Positions 6,912 to 14,521 of a stretch of 64,000 nt of DNA are shown here, piece by piece; within the stretch, counting starts at the first letter, position 1; each line of letters opens with the position of its first letter. The stretch is from the NCBI GenBank assembly GCA_031317595.1, contig JANCMB010000001.1, positions 1,482,971-1,546,970 of the forward strand. The letters run 5' to 3'. The position numbers and the translations under genes are program-made. This stretch comes from Glutamicibacter sp. PS. Lineage in GTDB: Bacteria > Actinomycetota > Actinomycetes > Actinomycetales > Micrococcaceae. A model generated the notes under the pieces. The model had not been told where the DNA came from. It saw only the letters and a program-made list of their open reading frames with translations, and ran no database searches.

Positions 6912-6955
6912 GCTCGCATTGAGCAAGTGAGAGTTGATCGTAGAAAGTCGTGGTT

Positions 6956-7609
6956 GTGAACGATACAGATTCCCTCAAGGGACTAGTCGAGATTGCGGTT
7001 GAGCGGCACGATACGTCCGTGCGTCAACTCGCGGCGAAGGCCCATGATGCTGGTTTCAAGGTCACGTACACGACGCTCCACCAAATCCGATCCGGGAAAT
7101 ACAAATCGGCACCCGGCGAGCAGACTGTACGCGCCATCGCCTACTTGGCCGGTGTTGAGGAATCCGTAGCGTTCGCAGCAGCGGGACAACCAGTCCCCGG
7201 CCCGCCACTCGCCGACGAACTACCACCTGGCGCGGACAACCTGTCCCCGAAATCCCGGAAAGCAGTCGTAGACATGGTGCGGGTCCTCGTCGACCTAGAG
7301 GCACAGACCAATGCTCAACACGAACAGCATCCACAAGACAAGCCACCGCGTTCTATGCGATCCGTGGCGACGGCCGATCACCCTGGCAAGGGACAGAAGA
7401 GCGAGACTTACCCGCGGCCGAATGACATTGAGCTCGACATAGACCGAGCAGGGATCCCTCAACTACACGGCAACGAAGCCCAGGAGCATCCGCTCCCACC
7501 ACTGGAGCAGCTCGCCGCACACCCGTACTTCGAATCCGAGCGTGAGAAATTTGACCGTATACACGGCACCCGAGGCGAAGATCACCAGAACTCAGAAGTA
7601 GACCCCTGA
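6956..7609 (+). CDS. Prophage immunity repressor (HTH)
   Basis: The protein has 217 aa. The N-terminal ~65 residues form an XRE-like DNA-binding domain (LVEIAVERHDTSVRQLAAKA, VTYTTLHQIRSGKY, EQTVRAIAYLAGV). This is followed by a proline- and glutamate-rich variable region. Of GTG 6950 and GTG 6956, the second is better spaced from AGAAAG (6942-6947). Gene order (divergent from a Cro-like gene, same strand as ImmA and integrase) makes this the likely lysogeny repressor. It would bind the CACTTTTC boxes upstream. Confidence 0.75.
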   Translation: MNDTDSLKGLVEIAVERHDTSVRQLAAKAHDAGFKVTYTTLHQIRSGKYKSAPGEQTVRAIAYLAGVEESVAFAAAGQPVPGPPLADELPPGADNLSPKSRKAVVDMVRVLVDLEAQTNAQHEQHPQDKPPRSMRSVATADHPGKGQKSETYPRPNDIELDIDRAGIPQLHGNEAQEHPLPPLEQLAAHPYFESEREKFDRIHGTRGEDHQNSEVDP

Positions 7610-7666
7610 TTTCAGTCACCACTAAACATTGACCCAGAAAATGCATGTAGAAAGTAGTTGGCAGCG

Positions 7667-8938
7667 ATGGCTATTCCCATTGAGCTTGAACCTGCAGGAC
7701 GCGAGATTCAAGATGCGTATGGCCAGGTAATTACCGCCATTGAGAGCACAGCGTCCGAATTTTCCCAGTGGGTCGAACTTGGGCAATCTCCTCGAGTCAT
7801 GAACGTCCAGAAGGCGATTCTTAGTTACTTCAGGCGACACACTGAACTATTTGAGGATCTGGCTCGAGATTTCCTCGGACAATTGAACCCACAGAACCTG
7901 ATTGGCCTAAGGAAACTTCTAACAGGCGCCAAGGGTCGTATCAAACTCGCCCAAAACCCCACTTTCGAAGGGTGCCAGAAGGCCATCAGTTGGCTCAATA
8001 ACGAGTTTTCGATGGACTTCAATTTGCGCGCCTGGTTTCCTAACCTGCCAGAAGGCGACAGCCGCCGGGGTCGCATCAACGAGTTGGCCCTCGACATTCG
8101 AGACCTGTCCCGGATTCTAGAATCCGAGCAGCATCTCTCAGCACTTGATGCAGCCGTAGCGTCGTCTCAATCCTTAAAGAAACAAGTCGCAGAATTGGAA
8201 GCTCTTGGGCAAAATCTCAAGGGCCTACCAGATCGCTTCAACGCATACGAAAGCAACGCTCAAGAGACTCTCGCGCATTTTGAGAAGTCTGCAAGTAACC
8301 GCTTGATAGAGATTAATGATCAGCTATACCAAGCACAAGACATGGCTAGTCAGGCGCAAGCCGCTCTGGAGAAAGCACAGCGAGAAGCCGAGGCGTCGGC
8401 ATCCGAGAATCTAAGTACTACATTCTCGGACCTTGCCAAGCAGTCCAAACGGAGCTTCGTCACTTTCACTTGGCTGGCCGGCTTGCTATTTGGTGCCGCC
8501 ATCATTCTCGCCTTCTTTACATCCCCCTTGGCGCACCCCGAGCGGACCATGGAACTTACGGAAACCATTTACCGCCTAGCGTTGACAGGTGGCGCATTTG
8601 GCCTGGCAACTTACCTCAGCCGTCAGGCCGCCCACTACAGAACACTTTCTACGTGGTCCAAAGTGACCGAAGTTCAGATCACAGAGTTTCGCGCATACAC
8701 AGATTTGATTGCGAACACAGCCCAAAGAGACGAGATTAGACGAGCTTTCGCAGCTCGGATTTTTGGTCCAGACCCAACCCTCCCAAGCAAACTTGGGCGC
8801 GCACGGGAAGGGGCGGAAACCCAGGCTGAACCAAGTGTCACAGATCCTGAGAGCGACAAGGCTGTTTCGACAATCACCCCGGCCGAAGTAATTGACTTAC
8901 TCCGACGCTTGCCCATGACTACCGGCAAATCTGATTAG
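7667..8938 (+). CDS. Coiled-coil protein with two C-terminal TM segments (lysogeny-module accessory gene)
   Basis: The 423-aa protein has a soluble N-terminal half, a long coiled coil (about residues 150-260: KKQVAELEALGQNL ... QAQAALEKAQREAEAS) and two membrane segments (TWLAGLLFGAAIILAFF and ETIYRLALTGGAFGLATYL). A short cytoplasmic tail follows (TEFRAYTDLI ... EIRRAFAARIFG). I recognise no catalytic motif. Base composition is visibly less GC-rich than in neighbouring genes, and it sits between repressor and ImmA, where temperate phages often keep exclusion or defence genes. Start ATG 7667 (AGAAAG upstream) is chosen; TTG 7658 is possible. Confidence 0.7.
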   Translation: MAIPIELEPAGREIQDAYGQVITAIESTASEFSQWVELGQSPRVMNVQKAILSYFRRHTELFEDLARDFLGQLNPQNLIGLRKLLTGAKGRIKLAQNPTFEGCQKAISWLNNEFSMDFNLRAWFPNLPEGDSRRGRINELALDIRDLSRILESEQHLSALDAAVASSQSLKKQVAELEALGQNLKGLPDRFNAYESNAQETLAHFEKSASNRLIEINDQLYQAQDMASQAQAALEKAQREAEASASENLSTTFSDLAKQSKRSFVTFTWLAGLLFGAAIILAFFTSPLAHPERTMELTETIYRLALTGGAFGLATYLSRQAAHYRTLSTWSKVTEVQITEFRAYTDLIANTAQRDEIRRAFAARIFGPDPTLPSKLGRAREGAETQAEPSVTDPESDKAVSTITPAEVIDLLRRLPMTTGKSD

Positions 8939-9034
8939 TCAACAAACGTCACAATTCATCTAATCCAAGAACCACTTCGGCCAATCACCTAAGGCACTTC
9001 GTCGCACTGGGCTAGAAAATCCTGCATGTAACAT

Positions 9035-9069
9035 TTGAGGTCACATGTACTCGAACATATCTTCTAATC
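9035..9069 (+). promoter_or_regulatory. Leaderless promoter for the ImmA-like gene
   Basis: TTGAGG (9035-9040), a 17-bp spacer and TATCTT (9058-9063) place the expected transcription start at or next to the A of ATG 9070. No Shine-Dalgarno is present, which fits a leaderless mRNA. TCGAAC (9051-9056) between the boxes matches one half of an actinobacterial LexA box; the other half is poor. Confidence 0.5.
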
Positions 9070-9471
9070 ATGTTGCACCAGCCGACGCACAAACCACCTA
9101 TCGCCCCAGCAACAATCATCTGGGAGCGCCCCAACCACGCCATTCCCGCAGCTACCGACGGCGAGCGCATCTGGATTGATCCTGATCTGAGTCGCGCCGA
9201 GATCCGCTGCGCCTTGATGCACGAAATGTTCCATATCAGTAGTGGTCATCGTGGTTGCCAGCCGCCAGCTGTTGAACGCGACGTTTGCCTCCAAGTCGCT
9301 CGGTACCTGGTCCCCTACGAAGACCTTCGGCGTGTTGCGGGTTGGGCTTCTTGCCCAGCCGATATGGCTGAAGAGCTTGGGGTTACCGAGCAGGTGATCA
9401 TCGATCGGCTGCGGACCCTCGACGGTGATCAGATCCAGGAGCTGTGGCCGCCGAGCGACCACGTCGCTTGA
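9070..9471 (+). CDS. ImmA/IrrE-family metallopeptidase
   Basis: The 133-aa protein has the zinc-protease motif HEMFH (HExxH, about residues 50-54) and the downstream segment VERDVCLQVARYLVP, which supplies the conserved E/A-rich helix of ImmA/IrrE proteins. In ICEBs1 the ImmA protease cleaves the ImmR repressor, and IrrE/PprI cleaves DdrO. Here the obvious candidate substrate is the repressor at 6956 or the XRE protein at 6454, which is inference. The gene follows a probable leaderless promoter and precedes the integrase. Confidence 0.85.
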   Translation: MLHQPTHKPPIAPATIIWERPNHAIPAATDGERIWIDPDLSRAEIRCALMHEMFHISSGHRGCQPPAVERDVCLQVARYLVPYEDLRRVAGWASCPADMAEELGVTEQVIIDRLRTLDGDQIQELWPPSDHVA

Positions 9472-9564
9472 GCTGGATTCCACTGTGCGCTCTGCATCGT
9501 CCCCTTTTGATGGCGTGCAGCGCCAGACTCAGAGCAACCTCTTACGAAGCGAGGAAGTGACGTC

Positions 9565-11019
9565 ATGAACGCCAAGAAAACTACGCCGGTGCGGCCCCGC
9601 GCCGTGCTCTACCTCAGGCAGTCGATCGCCCGCGAGGACTCCATCAGCCTCGAGCTGCAGGAAGATGCCGGCCGGCGATACTGCGAGCAGTCCGGCTACC
9701 AGGTCGTGGCCGTCGAGGCCGACCCGGGCATCAGCGGCCGCACCTGGAACCGCCCCGCCGTACAGCGCGTCATGGGCATGATCGAGAACGGCGATGCCGA
9801 GGTCATCGTCCTGTGGAAGTGGTCGAGGCTCTCGCGCGCCCGCCTGGACTGGGCCGTGGCCATCGACAAGGTGGAAAGCGCTGGCGGCCGCATCGAGTCT
9901 GCCACCGAGTCCGTGGACGTCTCCACCTCGACCGGCCGGTTCGCCCGCGGCATGCTCGCCGAGTTCGCTGCCTTCGAATCCGAAAGGATCGGTGACACGT
10001 GGCGCGAAGCCCACCGGCGCCGAGTCGAGAGCGGCCGGCCAGCGAGCGGCAGGAAACGCTTCGGATACAACTACAACCGCTCGACAGGGTTCACCCCGCA
10101 CCCCATCGAGGGCCCTATCGTCCAGGAAAGCTACAGGCGCTACCTACTCGGCGATTCCTTCCAGACCATCGCCGCGTGGCTTAACAGCACCGACGTACGC
10201 CCCAGCCCCGGCTACGGCCCCACGAAATCCGGCCTCTGGTCCGACCGTGCCATCAAACGGGTCCTAGATAACCCGTTCGCCTCCGGCAAGTTCACGCACA
10301 AGGGTGAGCTCTATCAAGGCATTCACGAGCCCCTGATCACCGAAGAACAATGGGAAGAGTACCTGGTGCGTAGGAAGGCCCGTTATGTGCACCGCCGGGG
10401 AGAAAAGACCCAGTACCTTCTCACCGGGTACATCTGCTGCGGACAGTGCGGCTACGGCATGTATGCCGGTCTTTTTGGCCACGACCGCACACTCAAATAT
10501 CGGTGCTCGGGAGCAGCCAATTTCCGGATCCACCCGGGCGGGTACGTCACCGAGAAAGTCATCATGGCAGCGCTACGCTCTTGGCTCGGTGAACTCGTCG
10601 AGGAGCTCAACGCTCAGGCGGCGAGCGCCACCGTGAAGATGCCGGTGCTGCCGGACAGGACTGCGGCGTTGAACCGGCAGTTGATAAAGAACAGCGCGCG
10701 CTTGGACAATCTCACCACTCGGTTCATCGATGAGCTAATCCCAGCAGACGTGTACCAGCGGATGCGGGACGAGCTTCTGTCGGAGAAGAGCCGGCTAGAG
10801 AATGACCTGATGGAGGCGCGGGTGATTTCCCGGAAGCCGGCTGTGGAGTTGGCGCCGGATTTGATGGACCACTGGGATCAGATGCCGTTGACGGTGCGGC
10901 GGGAGATCCTGTCCCGTGTCGTGGGAAAGATTGTCGTGACGTCGAAACGACCTCAGTCGGAGGTTAGGATTGTCGCTAAATGGGAGGATAAGCCCAAGTC
11001 AGAGCCGAGTAGCAATTAG
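9565..11019 (+). CDS. Large serine integrase
   Basis: The protein has 484 aa. The resolvase catalytic domain occupies about residues 12-155 with nucleophile Ser20 (YLRQS) and arginines in KWSRLSRARLD. The recombinase domain follows (GYNYNRSTG ... WSDRAIKRVLDNP). A zinc ribbon has Cys292, Cys295 and a partner in KYRCSG. The C-terminal coiled coil (AALNRQLIKN ... DELLSEKSRLENDL) is typical. ATG 9565 has AGGAAG at good distance. The enzyme recombines attP and attB and, with a directionality factor not identified here, excises the prophage. The gene ends within 15 bp of the inferred host junction, as expected for the integrase-proximal end. Confidence 0.95.
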   Translation: MNAKKTTPVRPRAVLYLRQSIAREDSISLELQEDAGRRYCEQSGYQVVAVEADPGISGRTWNRPAVQRVMGMIENGDAEVIVLWKWSRLSRARLDWAVAIDKVESAGGRIESATESVDVSTSTGRFARGMLAEFAAFESERIGDTWREAHRRRVESGRPASGRKRFGYNYNRSTGFTPHPIEGPIVQESYRRYLLGDSFQTIAAWLNSTDVRPSPGYGPTKSGLWSDRAIKRVLDNPFASGKFTHKGELYQGIHEPLITEEQWEEYLVRRKARYVHRRGEKTQYLLTGYICCGQCGYGMYAGLFGHDRTLKYRCSGAANFRIHPGGYVTEKVIMAALRSWLGELVEELNAQAASATVKMPVLPDRTAALNRQLIKNSARLDNLTTRFIDELIPADVYQRMRDELLSEKSRLENDLMEARVISRKPAVELAPDLMDHWDQMPLTVRREILSRVVGKIVVTSKRPQSEVRIVAKWEDKPKSEPSSN

Positions 11020-11060
11020 ACCCTATTCACGAGAGTAATCATTACCCAGCCGGGTACGTC
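11005..11060. other. Probable right attachment junction (prophage/host)
   Basis: The minus-strand pilin-like frame is host-like through ...GWVMITL (down to about 11,031) and then reads NRV and stop, where the family continues MTAGL. The serine integrase stop is at 11,017-11,019. I place the crossover near 11,028-11,040. The exact core dinucleotide needs the other junction. Confidence 0.55.
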
Positions 11061-11165
11061 TCCGCGGCTATCGCGCACGGTAGGCGCCCAGCGTGCCCAC
11101 GTACGTTCAACGATCCGGCGCAATGTGTTCAGTAGTTGTAAAAAGATAGTGGTCATGCGGTCCAT
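11016..11165 (-). pseudogene. Tad pilin-like gene, 3' end removed by prophage integration
   Basis: ATG 11165 (AGGAGA seven bases upstream) begins MDRMTTIFLQ; the frame reaches RDSRGDVPGWVMITL and then ends after NRV. From memory, actinobacterial Tad clusters encode a small protein with the motif RGDVPGWVMITLMTAG followed by a hydrophobic helix; here that helix is missing. Its position directly after tadC and directly beside the integrase end supports disruption by integration. The missing 3' part and the tadE/tadG-type genes should lie at the far end of the prophage, outside this window. Confidence 0.65.
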
Positions 11166-11223
11166 GGTGAGTTCTCCTGATCGGTTAGGGTAGCGGGAAA
11201 TTGATGAACGGCGGAGGATTTGG

Positions 11224-12165
11224 TCAATAACTCACCTCCAACAATGCGAGGCCAGGAAAGACCGCAAAAATGACGGTAAGGGGCAGAACGCCGAACACTA
11301 TGGGGACCAGCATGCTGATTTCTCTTTTGCCAGCGACTTCCATGAGTTCACGCTTCGCCGCATCTCGAACGTCTTGGGCTTGGTCTCGCAGGACTTGCGC
11401 AATGGGAGTTCCGCGTTCTGTGGCGACGTTGACCGCGTCGACAAAGCGCGTGATCGCACTGACCTGGACTCGGTCGGCCATCTCATTCAGTGCTTTGGCA
11501 ACGGAGGATCCAGCACGAATTTCGTTGATCATGGCCGCAAATTCTTCACCGATAACTCCACGGCACGTTGCAGAGATCCGTTCAATGGCACCTACCGTTG
11601 ACTCACCGGCCCCGACGGCCAAGGCCATAACCTCGGCCACGGTGGGAAATTGTGTCAGGATCTTGCGACGACGTCTTGCCACTTGTTCACCGAGGATCCA
11701 ACCTCTGAACAGGTAGGCCACTACGCCACAGGTGGCGACGAGGAAGACAGATGGCACTAGGTCCAAACTGCGGCCGAAACCTGCCAACGTCACCACTACT
11801 GCCCCAAGGATGATGCCTGCCATCATGCTCAGTACCTGTTGTGTTCGGAAATCGATGACCGACATCTTCGAACCGGCAGCGGCCAGTCGTTTACGCAATA
11901 CCTGATTTCCGGGATTGTGGGTTCGAATGCGACGACGGATCTGCTCAACGAGCGGGTCAAGGAACTGGACCAGAGCCAAACGGTTGTGGTGTTGTGTCCA
12001 TCCTTCGACGAGCAGCCGCGAAGGGCGCTGACCGACACGAATATGCGGGGCAATGCGGTCGACAAAAGTACTTGAGCGCCAAGCTGGAACCCGTGCCACG
12101 ACAAGACACAATCCCACGCCGATGCCGAGCCCGCACAAGACTGCCCACCCGAAATAGCCGCTCAT
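11224..12165 (-). CDS. tadC: TadC-like pilus platform protein (type II secretion F domain)
   Basis: The protein has 313 aa. It starts with one membrane segment (MSGYFGWAVLCGLGIGVGL), has two central ones (VLSMMAGIILGAVVVTLAGF; LVPSVFLVATCGVVAYLF) and a C-terminal one (ISMLVPIVFGVLPLTVIF). Between them lies the T2SF fold (TQFPTVAEVMALAVGAGES ... AATERGTPIAQVLRDQAQD region). ATG 12165 overlaps the tadB stop as ATGA; longer in-frame starts run antisense. With TadB it forms the inner-membrane platform that the TadA ATPase drives. Confidence 0.85.
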   Translation of the reverse strand: MSGYFGWAVLCGLGIGVGLCLVVARVPAWRSSTFVDRIAPHIRVGQRPSRLLVEGWTQHHNRLALVQFLDPLVEQIRRRIRTHNPGNQVLRKRLAAAGSKMSVIDFRTQQVLSMMAGIILGAVVVTLAGFGRSLDLVPSVFLVATCGVVAYLFRGWILGEQVARRRRKILTQFPTVAEVMALAVGAGESTVGAIERISATCRGVIGEEFAAMINEIRAGSSVAKALNEMADRVQVSAITRFVDAVNVATERGTPIAQVLRDQAQDVRDAAKRELMEVAGKREISMLVPIVFGVLPLTVIFAVFPGLALLEVSY

Positions 12166-13013
12166 GTCAGTACCCGCTCCTCCACTGGCAGGGTGCCTAG
12201 GCGCAGCATGATGCGGTAGCAGATTAGCGAGATGACCAGTCCGCCGATGAGTAGCATCACCCCGGCTGGGCTTGTGTACGCCTGTTGCGCCGCGTCTTGT
12301 GTGCCAAGGACTAGCAATAAGATCCACGGTGCCGCGACGGCCAGACGAGATGCCGAAACGATCCACGATTGGCGGGCTGCCAATTCACCACGAGTGCGTA
12401 CCTCATCGCGGAGGAATGCGGCGAGCGTGCTGAGCGTCGTCCCCAGATCGGTGCCACCGACTTCACGAGTGATTCGCAAAGTGGTCAGAATCTTATCCGC
12501 CACCGGGTCTGCTAGGCGGTCGGCGAGCTGCTCCAAGGCGATGGTGAACTTTCCCGTTGCCCGGTAATCAAGCGCAAATTCATGAAAGGCGGGGCGCAAT
12601 ATCTCCGGCCCAACCTCAGCGAGTTGGCTAAGCGACTCGGGTAACGACAGACCGGCTCGGATCGCACTGCGAAGGTGGTCGACAACCTCGGGCCATTGTT
12701 CGCGCAACAAGGCTTGTCGTTTCGTGGCCTGATGCCGCAGGTAGGCCCATGGCGCACCGGCGCCAAAAAGGAAGAAGATGGCTGCGAAAAGCATCGAACC
12801 GGTCAGCGCTATCGTCAGCAGGGCACTGACGGTAGCGCAGGCGAAAGCAATCATGACAAATTTCGCCGGGCTCAGTCCGATAATGCCGGCCCGGAGTAAG
12901 GCTTGCCGGATTCGCGACGGTTTCCGCACCGGTTTGCGCCAAGGGTCGAACAGTAACCAGTCCACAGCGAAGGCGATGCCTAACCCAAATGTGGCTCCAA
13001 TGAGCAGGCTCAT
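12162..13013 (-). CDS. tadB: TadB-like pilus platform protein (type II secretion F domain)
   Basis: The protein has 283 aa. Membrane segments are visible at the N-terminus (LLIGATFGLGIAFAVDWLLF), in the middle (FVMIAFACATVSALLTIAL; FAAIFFLFGAGAPWAYL) and at the C-terminus (AAPWILLLVLG; GVMLLIGGLVISLICY). The T2SF signature lies at about residues 105-215 (WPEVVDHLRSAIRAGLSLPE ... REVGGTDLGTTL). ATG 13013 overlaps the tadA stop as ATGA. It is the second gene of a coupled tadA-tadB-tadC operon. Confidence 0.85.
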   Translation of the reverse strand: MSLLIGATFGLGIAFAVDWLLFDPWRKPVRKPSRIRQALLRAGIIGLSPAKFVMIAFACATVSALLTIALTGSMLFAAIFFLFGAGAPWAYLRHQATKRQALLREQWPEVVDHLRSAIRAGLSLPESLSQLAEVGPEILRPAFHEFALDYRATGKFTIALEQLADRLADPVADKILTTLRITREVGGTDLGTTLSTLAAFLRDEVRTRGELAARQSWIVSASRLAVAAPWILLLVLGTQDAAQQAYTSPAGVMLLIGGLVISLICYRIMLRLGTLPVEERVLT

Positions 13014-14239
13014 ATCCGGTCCCCCAACATCTGGGAAATGTTCACACCGGCCAACTCGAACTTTCGATGGCTGAAATCCGCGCCGCCCGCCGGAACGAGC
13101 CGGTCGCCGTGCCGTTCAAAGAGCGTCGACGTCTCGATCTGACCACCGTCTTCGACACGGTTCTTCAGGCCGATAATTTCTTCCACGTAGCGCTGCCCTT
13201 CAGCGTCTCTTGTGCAGTGCACGACAAGATCAATACAGGACGCCACCGTTTTCGTTACGAAGTCAGCTGTGATGTTTGGTCCCGCTAGTAGCGGCAGTGT
13301 ACAGATTTTGGTGATGGCGTCTCGCGCGGAATTGGCATGCAGGGTGCATAGACCGGCGATCCCGGAATTCAACGCGATCAGCATGTCGAGCGACTCTGCC
13401 TCGCGGACCTCACCGATCACGATACGGTCCGGGCGCATTCGCAACGCCTCCTTGACCAGACGCCGCATCGAGATTTCTCCAGTGCCTTCGAGATTCGGCA
13501 AGCGGGTCTGTAGCCCGACCACGTCTCGATGGGACAGTTTCACCTCAAAAATTTCCTCAATGGTGATAATTCGTTCGCGGGAGCCAATCGCGGAGGCTAA
13601 GCAGTTGAGCATGGTCGTTTTACCAGCCTGTGTGGGGCCGGTGACCACAATATTCATGCCGGCGGCGATCGACCAGGAAAGAAACTGTGCGGCCGTTTCG
13701 CTGATGGAGCCCAGTTCGATGAGATCTTCTAGGGATGCCGCGCGGGCCACAAATTTGCGGATGTTCACGGCCCAGTGCTCATGGGTAATGTCGGGAATTA
13801 CCACATGCAGACGCGACCCATCGGGTAATTGGCAGTCGACGAAGGGTTGTGAGAGGTCGAGACGTCGCCCCGACATTTTCAGCATGCGTTCGACCAGATC
13901 CGCGATTTGACCAGCATCCAGCCGGATATGCGTTAACTCGCTCTGGCCGCTGCGTGCGCAAAAGACCTGATGCGGGGCGTTGATCCAGATTTCCTCCACG
14001 GATGGATCGTTCAACAAGGGCTGCAACGGGCCGAATCCGGCAATATTGTCGTGAATTTGTCTACGCGCCGCGGCTAACGACGGCAACGGTGGTACCGCAC
14101 CCAACACGGCCCGCTCGTCGTAATCGGCAACCGCTTCGTCGATCAGCTTCGACAACGCGGTGGTGTCTTGCGCGGGGTCGATCCCCCGCCGACGCACCAT
14201 TTCGCGTACGTCGCTTTCAATTGATCCCAGTGGGTCCAT
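13010..14239 (-). CDS. tadA: TadA/CpaF pilus assembly ATPase
   Basis: The protein has 409 aa from ATG 14239. Walker A is GPTQAGKTT (about 201-209), the Asp box is RIITIEEIFEVKL, Walker B/His region is MRPDRIVIGEVREAESLDML, and LCTLHANSARDAI completes the type II/IV secretion ATPase signature. It energises Flp pilus assembly. An in-frame extension to 14461 exists, but MDPLGSIESDVREMVRRRG matches the usual N-terminus of actinobacterial TadA and has AAGGAC nearby. No cpaE/ssd-like gene precedes it: the next gene is divergent. Confidence 0.88.
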   Translation of the reverse strand: MDPLGSIESDVREMVRRRGIDPAQDTTALSKLIDEAVADYDERAVLGAVPPLPSLAAARRQIHDNIAGFGPLQPLLNDPSVEEIWINAPHQVFCARSGQSELTHIRLDAGQIADLVERMLKMSGRRLDLSQPFVDCQLPDGSRLHVVIPDITHEHWAVNIRKFVARAASLEDLIELGSISETAAQFLSWSIAAGMNIVVTGPTQAGKTTMLNCLASAIGSRERIITIEEIFEVKLSHRDVVGLQTRLPNLEGTGEISMRRLVKEALRMRPDRIVIGEVREAESLDMLIALNSGIAGLCTLHANSARDAITKICTLPLLAGPNITADFVTKTVASCIDLVVHCTRDAEGQRYVEEIIGLKNRVEDGGQIETSTLFERHGDRLVPAGGADFSHRKFELAGVNISQMLGDRI

Positions 14240-14521
14240 GATCTCGTCCTTGAGCCGGACACTACGGCGTTTCCCGACTTCGGCGGGATCTACCAAGGCC
14301 GCCAGGCCAAGGCCAACATTCTCGCCCCTGCGTTGGGCGACGGGTTCGTTCTTGAACGGAATGCTAATGGGGCGCCCCGGTGGAAACAAGAGCGAAAAAG
14401 CGATTGTGCATAACCCCGTATTGCTATCCACAGACGGCACCGAGTGCTCCTTGACCTGCACGAATACCCTTCAGTCTGGGGTGGACGACGCATGCAAATA
14501 TGACGTGGAGGACTGCCGACG

